Below, one piece after another: positions 7,540-16,063 of a stretch of 64,000 bases of DNA. The translations under genes were made by a program, and so were the position numbers. This DNA comes from Halotalea alkalilenta DSM 17697. GTDB lineage: Bacteria > Pseudomonadota > Gammaproteobacteria > Pseudomonadales > Halomonadaceae. Position 1 is the stretch's first letter. Every line of letters begins with the position of its first letter. The stretch spans positions 216,893 through 280,892 of the forward strand of contig NZ_KK211227.1 in NCBI RefSeq assembly GCF_000621205.1, given 5' to 3'. The notes beneath the pieces are model-generated. The model was not told where the DNA came from. It saw only the letters and a program-made list of their open reading frames with translations, and did not search any database.

Positions 7540-8303
7540 CCAAACGGCCAGAAGAAATCGCGCTGATGGCGGAGTCAGGCCAGCTTTTGGCACAGGTGTT
7601 CAGCCATCTTGATCGGCTGAATCTGATTGGCATGTCCACGATGCAGGTCAATGATCTGGTCGATGACCTCATCGTCCATGAATTCAACGCACGCCCGGCC
7701 AGCAAAGGGCAATACGGTTACGCCTACGCGCTAAACGCCTCCCGCAACCATGTGGTCTGCCACGGCGTTCCTTCCGCCGAGGACATCCTGCAGGACGGGG
7801 ACATCGTCAATTTCGACATCACGCTGGAGAAGAATGGCTACATCGCCGATTCCAGCAAGACCTATCTGGTGGGCCAGGTGTCGCAGCCGGCACGGCGGCT
7901 CGTGCAAGTGGCTTATGAAGCGATGTGGAAAGGCATCCAGGCTGTCCGCCCAGGTGCCACGCTCGGTGACGTGGGCCACGCCATCGAGCGGCATGCCCGC
8001 AGGAATGGTTATTCGATCGTCCGGGAATACTGTGGGCACGGTATCGGTCGTGAAATGCACGAGGACCCCCAGGTTTTGCACTGGGGCAAGCCGCGAACGG
8101 GGCTAGTACTGCGCGAAGGCATGGTTTTCACCATAGAGCCGATGGTGAACCAAGGACGACGTGCCATTCGAACTGAGGACGACGGCTGGACGGTGGTTAC
8201 GCGCGATGGGCAATTGTCGGCTCAGTTCGAGCATACCGTTGCTGTCACCGGGAACGGTGTGCGTGTCTTGACGCTGCGCCCGGGCGAAAAGGCGTTGCAC
8301 TGA
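7536..8303 (+). CDS. map: Type I methionine aminopeptidase, accessory copy
   Basis: A 255-residue protein that would remove the initiator Met from nascent proteins. All five metal ligands of type I enzymes can be placed: two Asp in NFDITLEKNGYIADSS, His in YCGHGIGREMHED, Glu in FTIEPMV and Glu in QFEHTVAV; the substrate-site His is in VVCHGVPS. It should therefore be active. It overlaps the ParD-like gene by 4 bp. A housekeeping map would be elsewhere in the chromosome, so this is an extra copy carried by the ICE, possibly a replacement or resistant form, or the effector partner of the ParD-like protein. Confidence 0.9.
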   Translation: MTKRPEEIALMAESGQLLAQVFSHLDRLNLIGMSTMQVNDLVDDLIVHEFNARPASKGQYGYAYALNASRNHVVCHGVPSAEDILQDGDIVNFDITLEKNGYIADSSKTYLVGQVSQPARRLVQVAYEAMWKGIQAVRPGATLGDVGHAIERHARRNGYSIVREYCGHGIGREMHEDPQVLHWGKPRTGLVLREGMVFTIEPMVNQGRRAIRTEDDGWTVVTRDGQLSAQFEHTVAVTGNGVRVLTLRPGEKALH

Positions 8304-8404
8304 TCCAGTGTGATAGCGATACGGACTTTCGCTCAGGATCTGACTTTGACTTCGGGTAAGAACACGCCGTTGCCGGCGTGCTCTCCTCATAGAACAGTGC
8401 ATGA

Positions 8405-8562
8405 GATTCCACCCCGTTAACACGGACACTTCCGAGCAAGCCCATATCGAGCAAAAGAAGTGTCCATGAAACGAAAGAAATACAGCCCCTAATTCAAGCG
8501 GATGGGCATTGAACTGGCTCGCCGTTCAGAGGCCAGTCGCTGCAGATTACCCAGGAAATTGG
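8405..8562 (+). mobile_element. IS3-family remnant (end plus broken orfA)
   Basis: CCCCGTTAACACGGACAC at 8412-8429 resembles an IS3-family end. An ATG at 8466 opens MKRKKYSP, then a stop where Glu is expected, then FKRMGIELARRSEASR, matching IS3 OrfA proteins (MKRKKYSPEFKREAIELARR...). A nonsense codon, a frameshift and loss of everything after about 30 codons show it is dead. Confidence 0.65.
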
Positions 8563-8849
8563 AATAGCCCCGAGGTGGGCAGGCCGTCCGGGTTGGTGTT
8601 ATCCTCCAGGGAGAAGTTGAAGCAGAAATTGTGCCGATTGTCGGCCGTCCGCTCCTTGAAGACTTTGAGGTCAACTTTATCGGTCTGTGCCCCATAGGCT
8701 TGGCTCGGTTCGCCATCGCGACCAGCGCCGTCATGCTCGATGTAGCACAGATGCTTGGGGAGCAACAGTGGGCCAGCGTTAGGGGATAATGCCTGTGGCA
8801 TTGAAGCGGCACTCACGGCGCATGAGCAGACGCTTCCCCCGCGCAGCAC
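8547..8849 (-). CDS. Truncated hypothetical protein
   Basis: I do not recognise it. A 100-codon frame from a GTG at 8849 has a weakly hydrophobic start and then a plausible soluble segment (VDLKVFKERTADNRHNFCFN, then SLEDNTNPDGLPTSG). It ends against the IS3 remnant, so it is probably the 3'-truncated remainder of a gene cut by that element. The start is uncertain and the frame may be spurious. The flanking bases 8850-8971 show nothing else. Confidence 0.3.
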   Translation of the reverse strand: MLRGGSVCSCAVSAASMPQALSPNAGPLLLPKHLCYIEHDGAGRDGEPSQAYGAQTDKVDLKVFKERTADNRHNFCFNFSLEDNTNPDGLPTSGLFQFPG

Positions 8850-8971
8850 GGCTGCTGCCAGCGATATAACGCAGAACTATCGACACTTCTTCAACAGCAA
8901 CGCTCCCCGGGGGCTTTTCGCCGCGTATTAGTTGTGAGGGGCTTCGATTGCGCCCAGCCGCAATGTCCGCT

Positions 8972-9760
8972 TCACCCCCTCTCAGGCAACGAACGGCAGA
9001 AATGCTCAATCAATGGTGTCAATGCATCCGGTGTTTCCAACATGGACAAATGCCCTGTACCTGGTACTACGGTCATGACGGCTTGCGATATGCGAGGAAG
9101 TAATTCTTTCCTCAGTACCTCGGGCGAATCCACGCGATCCAGCTCACCCGCAATAACAAGCGTAGGTACGTCTATGGCACCTACCTGCCCAGTGATGTCT
9201 TCCAAGCTGGTCGCTCTGGGCCAAGCTAGCTTAGCCGCTGGCGCGCCACGCAAGCTGTCCGCGATCACTTGTTCGCGATCCTCCGCTGACAGCGGGAGGG
9301 CCGTCAGCACGTTATCGATAGTCGCCTCCACTGTTTCACGGTTTGCGTAGGCTCCTGCCATCATTTCGCGTGCCTCTTTCGGCAAGATCATTGGCGATGG
9401 CGGTGAAGGAGCGACGAGAACCAACCCGGCCAGTCCGGCAGGCCGCCGCGAAGCCATAAGCTGAGCGACCTTGCCCCCCATCGAGTGACCGATCAGAACG
9501 TAGCGCTTCGGGTGCAGCGCTGCAATCACGCCCTCTGCATCGGCTGCAAGGTCTGCCAGCCCGTAGCCCATCGAAGGCGCGTCGGATTGACCCCAGCCGC
9601 GATGATCGAGAGCAAGCGTATGGAAGTTCGGCGCCAGCCTGGAGCAGACGTGCTTCCAAGTGCGGGAGGAGCCGCCCCAGTAATGCAGAAAAACGAGTGA
9701 CGGATCGCCTTGCCCTTGCTCCTCGACATGGATCTCTATGCTGTTCGATTCGACCTTCAT
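8972..9760 (-). CDS. Alpha/beta hydrolase
   Basis: A 262-residue cytoplasmic hydrolase: LVFLHYWGGSSRTWKHVCSR (HG replaced by HY), the nucleophile elbow LIGHSMGGKVAQ (Ser), the acid in VIAGELDRVDSPEVL and the His in VPGTGHLSMLETPD, so the triad is complete. Similar to esterases and haloperoxidase-like or MhpC-like hydrolases. It diverges from the LysR gene at 9890 across 129 bp and is its likely target. Confidence 0.85.
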   Translation of the reverse strand: MKVESNSIEIHVEEQGQGDPSLVFLHYWGGSSRTWKHVCSRLAPNFHTLALDHRGWGQSDAPSMGYGLADLAADAEGVIAALHPKRYVLIGHSMGGKVAQLMASRRPAGLAGLVLVAPSPPSPMILPKEAREMMAGAYANRETVEATIDNVLTALPLSAEDREQVIADSLRGAPAAKLAWPRATSLEDITGQVGAIDVPTLVIAGELDRVDSPEVLRKELLPRISQAVMTVVPGTGHLSMLETPDALTPLIEHFCRSLPERG

Positions 9761-9859
9761 TGGAACATCCTTTTGCTAAAGCCCACCGGGGATCGGCTGG
9801 CTACAGTGCTAGGCTAGACCCATTCCATTCGGACGATAATAGGCCTAGATTTATCACCA

Positions 9860-9872
9860 CCTGATAATCAGG
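9860..9872. promoter_or_regulatory. Palindrome between hydrolase and LysR genes
   Basis: CCTGATAATCAGG is a perfect dyad (6-1-6) 17 bp before the LysR start codon, overlapped by a second short dyad (ATCACCACCTGAT, 9853-9865). It is a candidate autoregulatory site; it is short, so chance is possible. Confidence 0.4.
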
Positions 9873-9889
9873 ATATCGAATGAGGTGGT

Positions 9890-10816
9890 ATGGATAGATT
9901 GCTCAGCATGGCGGTGTTCGTCTCCGCAGTCGAAGAAGGCAGCTTGGTAAGCGCCGCTCGACGGTTTGGCCTGTCACCGTCGATGGCGGGCAAGCACGTT
10001 TCCGCGATCGAGGAACAGCTGAAAGTTCGGTTGCTTCAACGCAGCACGCGCAAGTTGACGCTAACGGATGTAGGAAGGTCCTACTACACGCGATGCAAGC
10101 GCTTGCTGGAAGAATACGAGGACGCGAACCGCGAAGCCCAGGACGCGCAACAGAGTGTGCATGGAATTTTGCGCGTGGCTGCGCCGACAACCTTTGGGGC
10201 ACTGCATCTTGGTCGTGTTGTATCGAATTATCTGGCTGAATACCCCGATGTCTCGATCGAGACCACGCTGAGCGATCGCTATGTCGATCTACTGGCAGAT
10301 GGCATCGACGTTGCTATCCGCATCGGCCGTCTGCAGGACTCCGACCTCGTTGCTCGGCGGCTCGCCTCGTGTCGCATGATGTTCTGTGCAGCCCCATCCT
10401 TTTTGGCACGACATGGCGAGCCGAAAACCATCGAACAGCTCCGCCAGGCACCTCGGCTTGCTTTCTCCCAGGCGGTTTCAGCCGGAGACTGGAGCGTTAC
10501 GGATGCTAACGGCCAGACATATCACATTGATGGTGAGATCCGGCTCGCTGCAAACAACATGCAGATGCTGCTCGCGGCAGCGCTGACAGGGGCGGGGGTG
10601 GTCTACGGCCCTAGCTTTGTGTTCGAGCAGTCCATCGCCAGCGGTGCGCTTCGTGTCCTGCTGCCTGACCACAAAACAAAGGATTTGGCGATTCATGCCA
10701 TCTATCCGAGCAAGCGCCATGTGTCGTTGAAAGTTCGCCGTTTCATCGAGCATCTGAGCATGAGCTTCGACGACACGCAGCCGTGGGATCTCATGCATAG
10801 GAGCACTACGGCTTGA
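9890..10816 (+). CDS. LysR-family transcriptional regulator (CrgA/DmlR-like)
   Basis: A 308-residue LysR protein of the CrgA/AaeR/DmlR group: MDRLLSMAVFVSAVEEGSLV, SAARRFGLSPSMAGKHVSAI, then LLQRSTRKLTLTDVGRSYY, then the effector domain. It is divergent from the alpha/beta hydrolase at 8972-9760. An intact ISL3-family element begins 105 bp after its stop. Confidence 0.88.
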   Translation: MDRLLSMAVFVSAVEEGSLVSAARRFGLSPSMAGKHVSAIEEQLKVRLLQRSTRKLTLTDVGRSYYTRCKRLLEEYEDANREAQDAQQSVHGILRVAAPTTFGALHLGRVVSNYLAEYPDVSIETTLSDRYVDLLADGIDVAIRIGRLQDSDLVARRLASCRMMFCAAPSFLARHGEPKTIEQLRQAPRLAFSQAVSAGDWSVTDANGQTYHIDGEIRLAANNMQMLLAAALTGAGVVYGPSFVFEQSIASGALRVLLPDHKTKDLAIHAIYPSKRHVSLKVRRFIEHLSMSFDDTQPWDLMHRSTTA

Positions 10817-10920
10817 GGTTGCCCCTGAGTCCCCCAGCCCTGAGAATGCCGGGCGCGTCGGACGCGCCCCAAACGTGACGTGGCGGTTGCCTTGCCCAAA
10901 CAGCAGTCGTGCGTTTGTCT

Positions 10921-12254
10921 GGATCAATCGCGCTTCGTGTGGAAGGTGCCTTGCTTGATCGGAGCCTGTGCGGCAGTGTGGCTGGATGGAACCTCTCTTC
11001 ACGCAGGCTCTGGGCCTGAGTCCGCCTTGGGCGGTGACTTCGGTGGATTTCCGGCGGCCTGAGGGCGCCATCCACTTTGCCGTCGAGTGCCAAGCGCAGC
11101 GGCTGGGGTGTCCGGCCTGCGGAGCGGCGGACCAGCCGATCCATGACCGGATCGAGCGCCGTTGGCAGCACCTGCACTTCTTCCAGTTCAAGGCCTTCAT
11201 CCACGCCGGTCTTCCGCGGGTGGCCTGCACGGCGTGCGGCAAGACCGGCCAGGTCCAGCCGCCATGGGCGCGTCCGGGCTCGGGCTTCTCGCTGGTGATG
11301 GAGGCCTTCGTGATCGCGCTGTGCCAGGCGATGCCGGTGGCGCACGTGGCGCGGCTGGTAGGCGTGTCGGATGACCGCATCTGGCGCGTGCTGCGTCATC
11401 ACGTCGACCGGGCACGCGCACGGGAGGACTACAGCGCGGTCAGGCGCGTCGGCGTGGATGAGACCAGTAGCCGGCGCGGCCAGCGCTACATCACGCTGTT
11501 CCATGACGCAGACGCGGGGCGGTTGCTGTTCGCCACGCACGGGCGCGATGCGGCGACCTTCGAGTCGTTCGTGGCCGATCTGAAGATGCACGGCGGTGAT
11601 GCGAATGCGATCGGCGACCTGAGCATGGACTTGTCCAAGGCCTTCCAGGCGGGCGCGGCCGCGCATTGCCCGAACGCACGGCTGACCTTCGATCCCTTCC
11701 ATGTGGTGGCCCTGGCCAGCCGGGCGCTGGACGAAGTGCGCCGGGCCGAGGTCAAGGTTGAGCCAGCGTTGAAGGGCAGCCGCTGGGCGCTGCTCAAGGA
11801 CGCCCAGCGCTGGAGCCACAAGCAGGTCTGCACCCTGCACTGGCTGCAGCGCAGCAGCCTGAAGACGGCCCGCGCGTGGCGCTTGAAGGAGGCGCTGCGC
11901 AGCCTCTACGCGGTGGCTCGCGCGCACGAGGAGGCCAGGCGCGAACTGGATCGCTGGATCGGTTGGGCGCGTCGCTGCCGGCTGCCGTCGTTCAAGCGCC
12001 TGGGTGCCACCTTGCGCGAGCACAGGCACGGCATCCTCGAACACTTCCGCAGTGGATTGAGCAACGGCTTCGTCGAGGCGATGAATGCGCAGATCCAGGC
12101 TGCCAAGGCCCGGGCCAAAGGCTACGCCACCAACGACAACCTGATCGCGATCGCCTACCTGCTGTGCGCCAAGCTCAAACACCTACCGCGCAATCCATGG
12201 CTGAAACCTGCGGCATCATGATCAGGCTCTTTCCACACGAAACGCGAGAGAGCC
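10921..12254 (+). mobile_element. Complete ISL3-family insertion sequence
   Basis: A 1334-bp element with 30-bp imperfect terminal inverted repeats at 10921-10950 and 12225-12254 (both start GG and share TCGTGTGGAA and a GCC end). It is flanked by an exact 8-bp target duplication, GTTTGTCT, at 10913-10920 and 12255-12262. The 8-bp duplication and DDE transposase type fit ISL3. Intact ends, intact gene and perfect duplication indicate a recent insertion, between the LysR and TetR genes. Confidence 0.92.
10986..12221 (+). CDS. tnp: ISL3-family transposase
   Basis: A 411-residue transposase from the ATG at 10986. An N-terminal zinc-binding region (CPACGAADQPIHDR, then CTACGKTG) precedes a DDE domain: VGVDETSSRRGQRYIT (first Asp), SMDLSKAFQAGAAAHCPNAR and LTFDPFHVVALA (second Asp region), and SNGFVEAMNAQIQAAKARAK (Glu). 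This order is that of ISL3 transposases. Full length with no stops, so probably active. Confidence 0.92.
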   Translation: MEPLFTQALGLSPPWAVTSVDFRRPEGAIHFAVECQAQRLGCPACGAADQPIHDRIERRWQHLHFFQFKAFIHAGLPRVACTACGKTGQVQPPWARPGSGFSLVMEAFVIALCQAMPVAHVARLVGVSDDRIWRVLRHHVDRARAREDYSAVRRVGVDETSSRRGQRYITLFHDADAGRLLFATHGRDAATFESFVADLKMHGGDANAIGDLSMDLSKAFQAGAAAHCPNARLTFDPFHVVALASRALDEVRRAEVKVEPALKGSRWALLKDAQRWSHKQVCTLHWLQRSSLKTARAWRLKEALRSLYAVARAHEEARRELDRWIGWARRCRLPSFKRLGATLREHRHGILEHFRSGLSNGFVEAMNAQIQAAKARAKGYATNDNLIAIAYLLCAKLKHLPRNPWLKPAAS

Positions 12255-12288
12255 GTTTGTCTTCGTGGTGCGTCCGTCGGCCTCGCCT

Positions 12289-12864
12289 CTATGTCGGCAG
12301 AAGTCCGGCTACCCTGTAGCTCGTGATCAACGTATCGAAAAGACTTAAGTCGGAACGCCCACGTGCCATCAGCTGCGCTCCTGTGATTGCAGCATAGATG
12401 GCCTGCGCGCGTTCTTTCGCGATGTTCGGATTGACAATCCCGGCGCTCGCCAAAACCTTAGCCAGCCATGTGATATGCACATCAGAGAATGTTCGAACTT
12501 CTTGCCTCACATTCTCGGGAAGGTCATCGTATTCAGCCGTCATGAAACTGCACAGGCAGATGCGGTTGTCGTTCTCCAGCGCCTTTCTGAACATATTGGG
12601 ATATCTGCGCAAGCAATCTGTGGGGTCCGGAAACCGATTCAACAGTTCTTCCAATTGCGTCGACGAATTTTCCCAGTATCGTCTGGCAACTGCAGCAGCA
12701 AGAGCCGCCTTGCTCGGGAAATGATGGTAAAGACTTGCAGGTTTGACACCAACTTCTTCGGCCAAGCGGCGCACGTTCAAGCCACCGTAACCGTGTGCTT
12801 GGGCGATTCGTGTTGCAATGGACAAGATCTTGTCACTGGAGTTCGTGTTTCTCTGACTCTCCAC
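12289..12864 (-). CDS. TetR-family repressor
   Basis: A 191-residue TetR protein: ILSIATRIAQAHGYGGLNVR, RLAEEVGVKPASLYHHFPSK and AALAAAVARRYWENS form the DNA-binding domain; the rest is an all-helical ligand domain. It lies 83 bp downstream of the GST gene on the same strand, so both are probably transcribed from the promoter holding the palindrome at 13691-13708, giving autoregulation. The ligand is probably an electrophilic compound handled by the GST (inference). Confidence 0.87.
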   Translation of the reverse strand: MESQRNTNSSDKILSIATRIAQAHGYGGLNVRRLAEEVGVKPASLYHHFPSKAALAAAVARRYWENSSTQLEELLNRFPDPTDCLRRYPNMFRKALENDNRICLCSFMTAEYDDLPENVRQEVRTFSDVHITWLAKVLASAGIVNPNIAKERAQAIYAAITGAQLMARGRSDLSLFDTLITSYRVAGLLPT

Positions 12865-12947
12865 GGCTGTCGCCCTCGACTTGTGTAATAACGCTCCACG
12901 GCGGTATTTTGTCTTGCGAGCGTTTGGTTACGAATACGTCGAACGGC

Positions 12948-13631
12948 CTACCTGCGAACAAATGCAGGTTGGCTCTTTACGCTGGGGCGCATTTTCATCC
13001 TTTCGTACCATGCCAAGAGCGCCGTGCATTCGGCGGGTACCGCCAAGTCGACGATATCAGCGAATATCAGTCCGGCGATGACCGTAATGTCGGCCATGGA
13101 GAACGCGTCGCCGGCAACATAAGCTCGCTTGCGAAGCACATCGTCGAAATAATGCATGCCACGCAAGGCCTTGTCGCGCTGCCTGAGTCCCCATTCCCTG
13201 TTCTGGTATTGCTCCACCAGTGGCCCCAAACCCGGCGTTCCATGGTGGAAGTAAACACTGATGGCGTCAAGCAGCTCCAGTTCGGCGCGCTTGCTCATCA
13301 TGTGAATCATTCCCCTCTCGAACGCTGTGGAGCCCGTCAAGACAGGCTCCCCGACGAGCGCATCGAGATACTCTGTGATGGCAGTGCACTCGGCAATGCA
13401 AGTTCCATCCGCAAGCTCAAGTACCGGAACCGTGCCAGAGTAGTTTTTCCCCGCAATGAATTCGGGATCCTTGTGTTCCCCTTTACGCAGATCGACCATC
13501 ACGAATTCCACGCGCGACTGGAGGTTCTTTTCCGCCAGAGCGATCCGGACACGGGTCGGATAGGGGCCTATGGGGAAGTCATAGATCTTCATTGCTGGCT
13601 CACCATCGACCGCCATTGCAACAGTATTCAT
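12948..13631 (-). CDS. Glutathione S-transferase
   Basis: A 227-residue GST: an N-terminal thioredoxin-like domain (MKIYDFPIGPYPTRVRIALA, from residue 15; GTVPVLELADGTCIAECTAI with the cis-Pro and the glutathione-binding segment) and a C-terminal helical domain with the capping motif (AYVAGDAFSMADITV). It conjugates glutathione to electrophiles or acts as a peroxidase in the cytoplasm. The start could be Met 15 (13589). It is followed by a TetR gene and preceded by a TetR-type palindrome. Confidence 0.88.
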   Translation of the reverse strand: MNTVAMAVDGEPAMKIYDFPIGPYPTRVRIALAEKNLQSRVEFVMVDLRKGEHKDPEFIAGKNYSGTVPVLELADGTCIAECTAITEYLDALVGEPVLTGSTAFERGMIHMMSKRAELELLDAISVYFHHGTPGLGPLVEQYQNREWGLRQRDKALRGMHYFDDVLRKRAYVAGDAFSMADITVIAGLIFADIVDLAVPAECTALLAWYERMKMRPSVKSQPAFVRR

Positions 13632-13690
13632 TTAAGGGCTCTCCACGCGACGATTTCGTATCAGTGAACAACTAGTATCAGTTTTATGCT

Positions 13691-13708
13691 ACCTAACGAT
13701 CGTTAGGT
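13691..13708. promoter_or_regulatory. TetR-type operator upstream of the GST gene
   Basis: ACCTAACGATCGTTAGGT is a perfect 18-bp palindrome 60 bp upstream of the GST start, typical in length and symmetry of TetR-family operators. It most likely binds the TetR protein encoded downstream. The remaining bases to 14150 carry several short open frames but nothing I can assign. Confidence 0.7.
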
Positions 13709-14150
13709 TGAATGCTATTGGGTAGCAATGCCAATGTCAACTGTTCCTTGCCGCCGCAACTGCCGCTCAAGCCATGCAATCGTCTGCGCTCCCCAGCGAT
13801 ACCTCGTTCACCTCCGACCGCTGGGTTGCATGCTTGCGTGACCACGCGTACCAGGATGGGGGAGCGTCGACAGATTGTGCGCATCACAAACGAAGCATTG
13901 AAGTCCGTTGCCGCGGCTGTTGCTGGACTCTGGCGGCACAACCTTGGCGAGAAGGGCTCAAGCGCGATCTCATCCAGCGCAGTCTGCTGCCGGAGATGGT
14001 GGAGTCGGCGTTAGCGCTGGGGCATTGCAACAACGTCGATGTGTTATCTGACAGCATCGGCCTCTGGATGACGACTGCATCCACATCGGCAACGCCGATT
14101 GAGCGCGTGATCGCCCTTGGCGTCACGATGACTCCCAATAATGCTTATTG

Positions 14151-15062
14151 CTACCTTTTGATGGCGTTGCAACTCGTCGTCAAATATTCTGCTATGAAAT
14201 CAAGGAACGCGCGCACTTTGGCGGACGACACCTCGCTGCGCTCCAGGTAGGTCGCGTAGATGTCGGCGTTGGGTAGCTTCCAGTCACCCAGCAATGGGAT
14301 CAGTTCGCCCCGGGCCAGGTAGGGGGCGATTTCCCACGCTGAGCGGATGGCGATGCCATGGCCGTCCAGTGTCCAGCGCAGCACGGCATTGCCATCGTTG
14401 CTCGATAGCACATTGTCGACTTTGACCGTCTCGGTGGACTTTCCGCGGCGGAAATGCCAAGCGCCGTAGGCCGCATCGTTTTCCCGAACGACCAAGCAGG
14501 CGTGACGCACCAAGTCGTGCGGAACGTTCGGCTTACCGTTCCGGGCAACATAGGCCGGCGAAGCGCATACAAGACGGTGATTGCGCAGCAACAACCTTGC
14601 ATTGATCCGGGTGCTGGGAGGATCGCCGAAGCGGATGCCGATGTCATAACCGTGTTCGCGCAGGTTCAAGGGCTGGTCGGTCAATTGCAGTTGCACCCGT
14701 ATGGCGGGATAGCGGGCAACGAACGCCGAAATGGCCGGTGCCACCCGCGCACGACCGAAACCGTATGAGGCATTGACACGGAGCAGTCCGGCCGGTTCGG
14801 CATGGCCGCGGATCAGCACTTGCTCAAGTTCCTGCAATTCCCCGAGCAGGCGTGATCCCTCGGCCAGGTAGCGTTCGCCCTCCGGCGTGAGTGTCAGGCG
14901 TCGTGTCGTGCGATGGGTCAGGCGCACGCCGAGCCGCTTTTCCAAATGCGCCAGGCGCTTGCTGACCGCTGGCGGGGTGACGCCAAGTTCGCGCGCGGCC
15001 GCAGCCAAGCTGCGATGGCGCGCCACTAGGGTGAAAAGGCGGATGTCGGAGAACTCGGACAT
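14151..15062 (-). CDS. LysR-family transcriptional regulator
   Basis: A 303-residue LysR protein of the CrgA-like group: MSEFSDIRLFTLVARHRSLA, AAARELGVTPPAVSKRLAHL (HTH), LTHRTTRRLTLTPEGERYL, then the effector-binding domain. It diverges from the dehalogenase gene at 15167 across an AT-rich 104-bp region. By the standard LysR arrangement it should control the dehalogenase-leuC-leuD operon. Confidence 0.88.
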   Translation of the reverse strand: MSEFSDIRLFTLVARHRSLAAAARELGVTPPAVSKRLAHLEKRLGVRLTHRTTRRLTLTPEGERYLAEGSRLLGELQELEQVLIRGHAEPAGLLRVNASYGFGRARVAPAISAFVARYPAIRVQLQLTDQPLNLREHGYDIGIRFGDPPSTRINARLLLRNHRLVCASPAYVARNGKPNVPHDLVRHACLVVRENDAAYGAWHFRRGKSTETVKVDNVLSSNDGNAVLRWTLDGHGIAIRSAWEIAPYLARGELIPLLGDWKLPNADIYATYLERSEVSSAKVRAFLDFIAEYLTTSCNAIKR

Positions 15063-15166
15063 GATGCTCCAATTCGTTCCTTCTAGTTATTAATAGAATA
15101 AATATATTTCAATAACGCCGTTCTGATGCAGGAATTAGAATAGCTTCCGGGACTTGGAGGCAAGAG

Positions 15167-16045
15167 ATGTTCGAAGGCTTTTCCGACGTATCCACCACGG
15201 TCGATGGCAACAAGATCCATGCGCTGATGGCCGGCACCGGGCCGGCGTTGCTCCTGCTGCATGGACACCCTCAGACACACGCGATCTGGCACAAGGTGGC
15301 TCCGACGCTGGCGCGGCAATTCACGGTTGTCGTTGCGGACCTGCGCGGCTATGGCGACAGCGGGAAACCGCCAGGCGAGCCAGACCACGCCAACTACGCC
15401 AAGCGTCGGATGGCCTTGGACCAAGTGCGATTAATGCAGGCGCTGGGCCTGCCGACGTTCGCGGTGATCGGTCATGACCGGGGTGGTCGGGTCGCGGCGC
15501 GGATGGCGCTGGATCATCCAGATGTGGTATCCCACCTGGTCACGCTGGATGTGGCACCCACGCTGGCGATGTACCAGCAGACCTCATTCGAATTCGCGCG
15601 CGCCTACTGGCACTGGTTCTTCCTCGTGCGACCGGCACCCTTCCCGGAGACGCTAATCCGGGCCGATCCGGATCTCTACCTGAAGCAGACCATCGGTGCC
15701 CGCAGTGCCGGCCTGAAGCCTTTCGCGCCTGAGGCCTATGCCGCCTATCTGCGCTGCCTGTCCGATCCGGCAACCGCACATGGCATCTGCGAGGACTACC
15801 GTGCCTCGGTAGGCATCGACCTCGAACACGATCAGGCCGATCTTGCCGCGGGCAAGCAGATTCAATGTCCCTTCCTGGCGTTGTGGGGACGCGATGGCGT
15901 GATCGAACGCTGCTTCGATCCTCTGGCCGAGTGGCGCCGCTGGAATCCTGGCGTAAAGGGCATGGCGCTGCCCTGCGGCCACTACATCCCGGAGGAAGCG
16001 CCCGAGGTGTTGCTTGATCACGTCCTCGCCTTCCTGCCTTCCTGA
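15167..16045 (+). CDS. Haloacetate (fluoroacetate-type) dehalogenase family hydrolase
   Basis: A 292-residue protein with GGAGG before the ATG. It shows LLLHGHPQTHAIWHKVAPTL, the Asp nucleophile (VIGHDRGGRVAARMALDHP), the triad Asp in TLDVAPT 24 residues later, the His-Trp pair that helps bind halide in fluoroacetate dehalogenases (YWHWFFLVRP) and the His in LPCGHYIPEEAPEVL. All catalytic positions I can place are kept. Such enzymes release halide from haloacetates to give glycolate, though relatives are epoxide hydrolases. It is followed by LeuC/LeuD genes 18 bp downstream, an unusual partnership. Confidence 0.82.
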   Translation: MFEGFSDVSTTVDGNKIHALMAGTGPALLLLHGHPQTHAIWHKVAPTLARQFTVVVADLRGYGDSGKPPGEPDHANYAKRRMALDQVRLMQALGLPTFAVIGHDRGGRVAARMALDHPDVVSHLVTLDVAPTLAMYQQTSFEFARAYWHWFFLVRPAPFPETLIRADPDLYLKQTIGARSAGLKPFAPEAYAAYLRCLSDPATAHGICEDYRASVGIDLEHDQADLAAGKQIQCPFLALWGRDGVIERCFDPLAEWRRWNPGVKGMALPCGHYIPEEAPEVLLDHVLAFLPS

Positions 16046-16063
16046 CTGTCCGCGAGCCTGCCC

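Noticed and set aside
10806-12182. A 458-codon open frame antisense to the ISL3 transposase
   Set aside because: The plus-strand transposase has Cys and DDE motifs and fits the IS ends; the antisense frame has none.
13709-14150. Open frames on both strands downstream of the GST operator
   Set aside because: No ribosome site, no recognisable motif and the frames are broken; I could not assign even a remnant.
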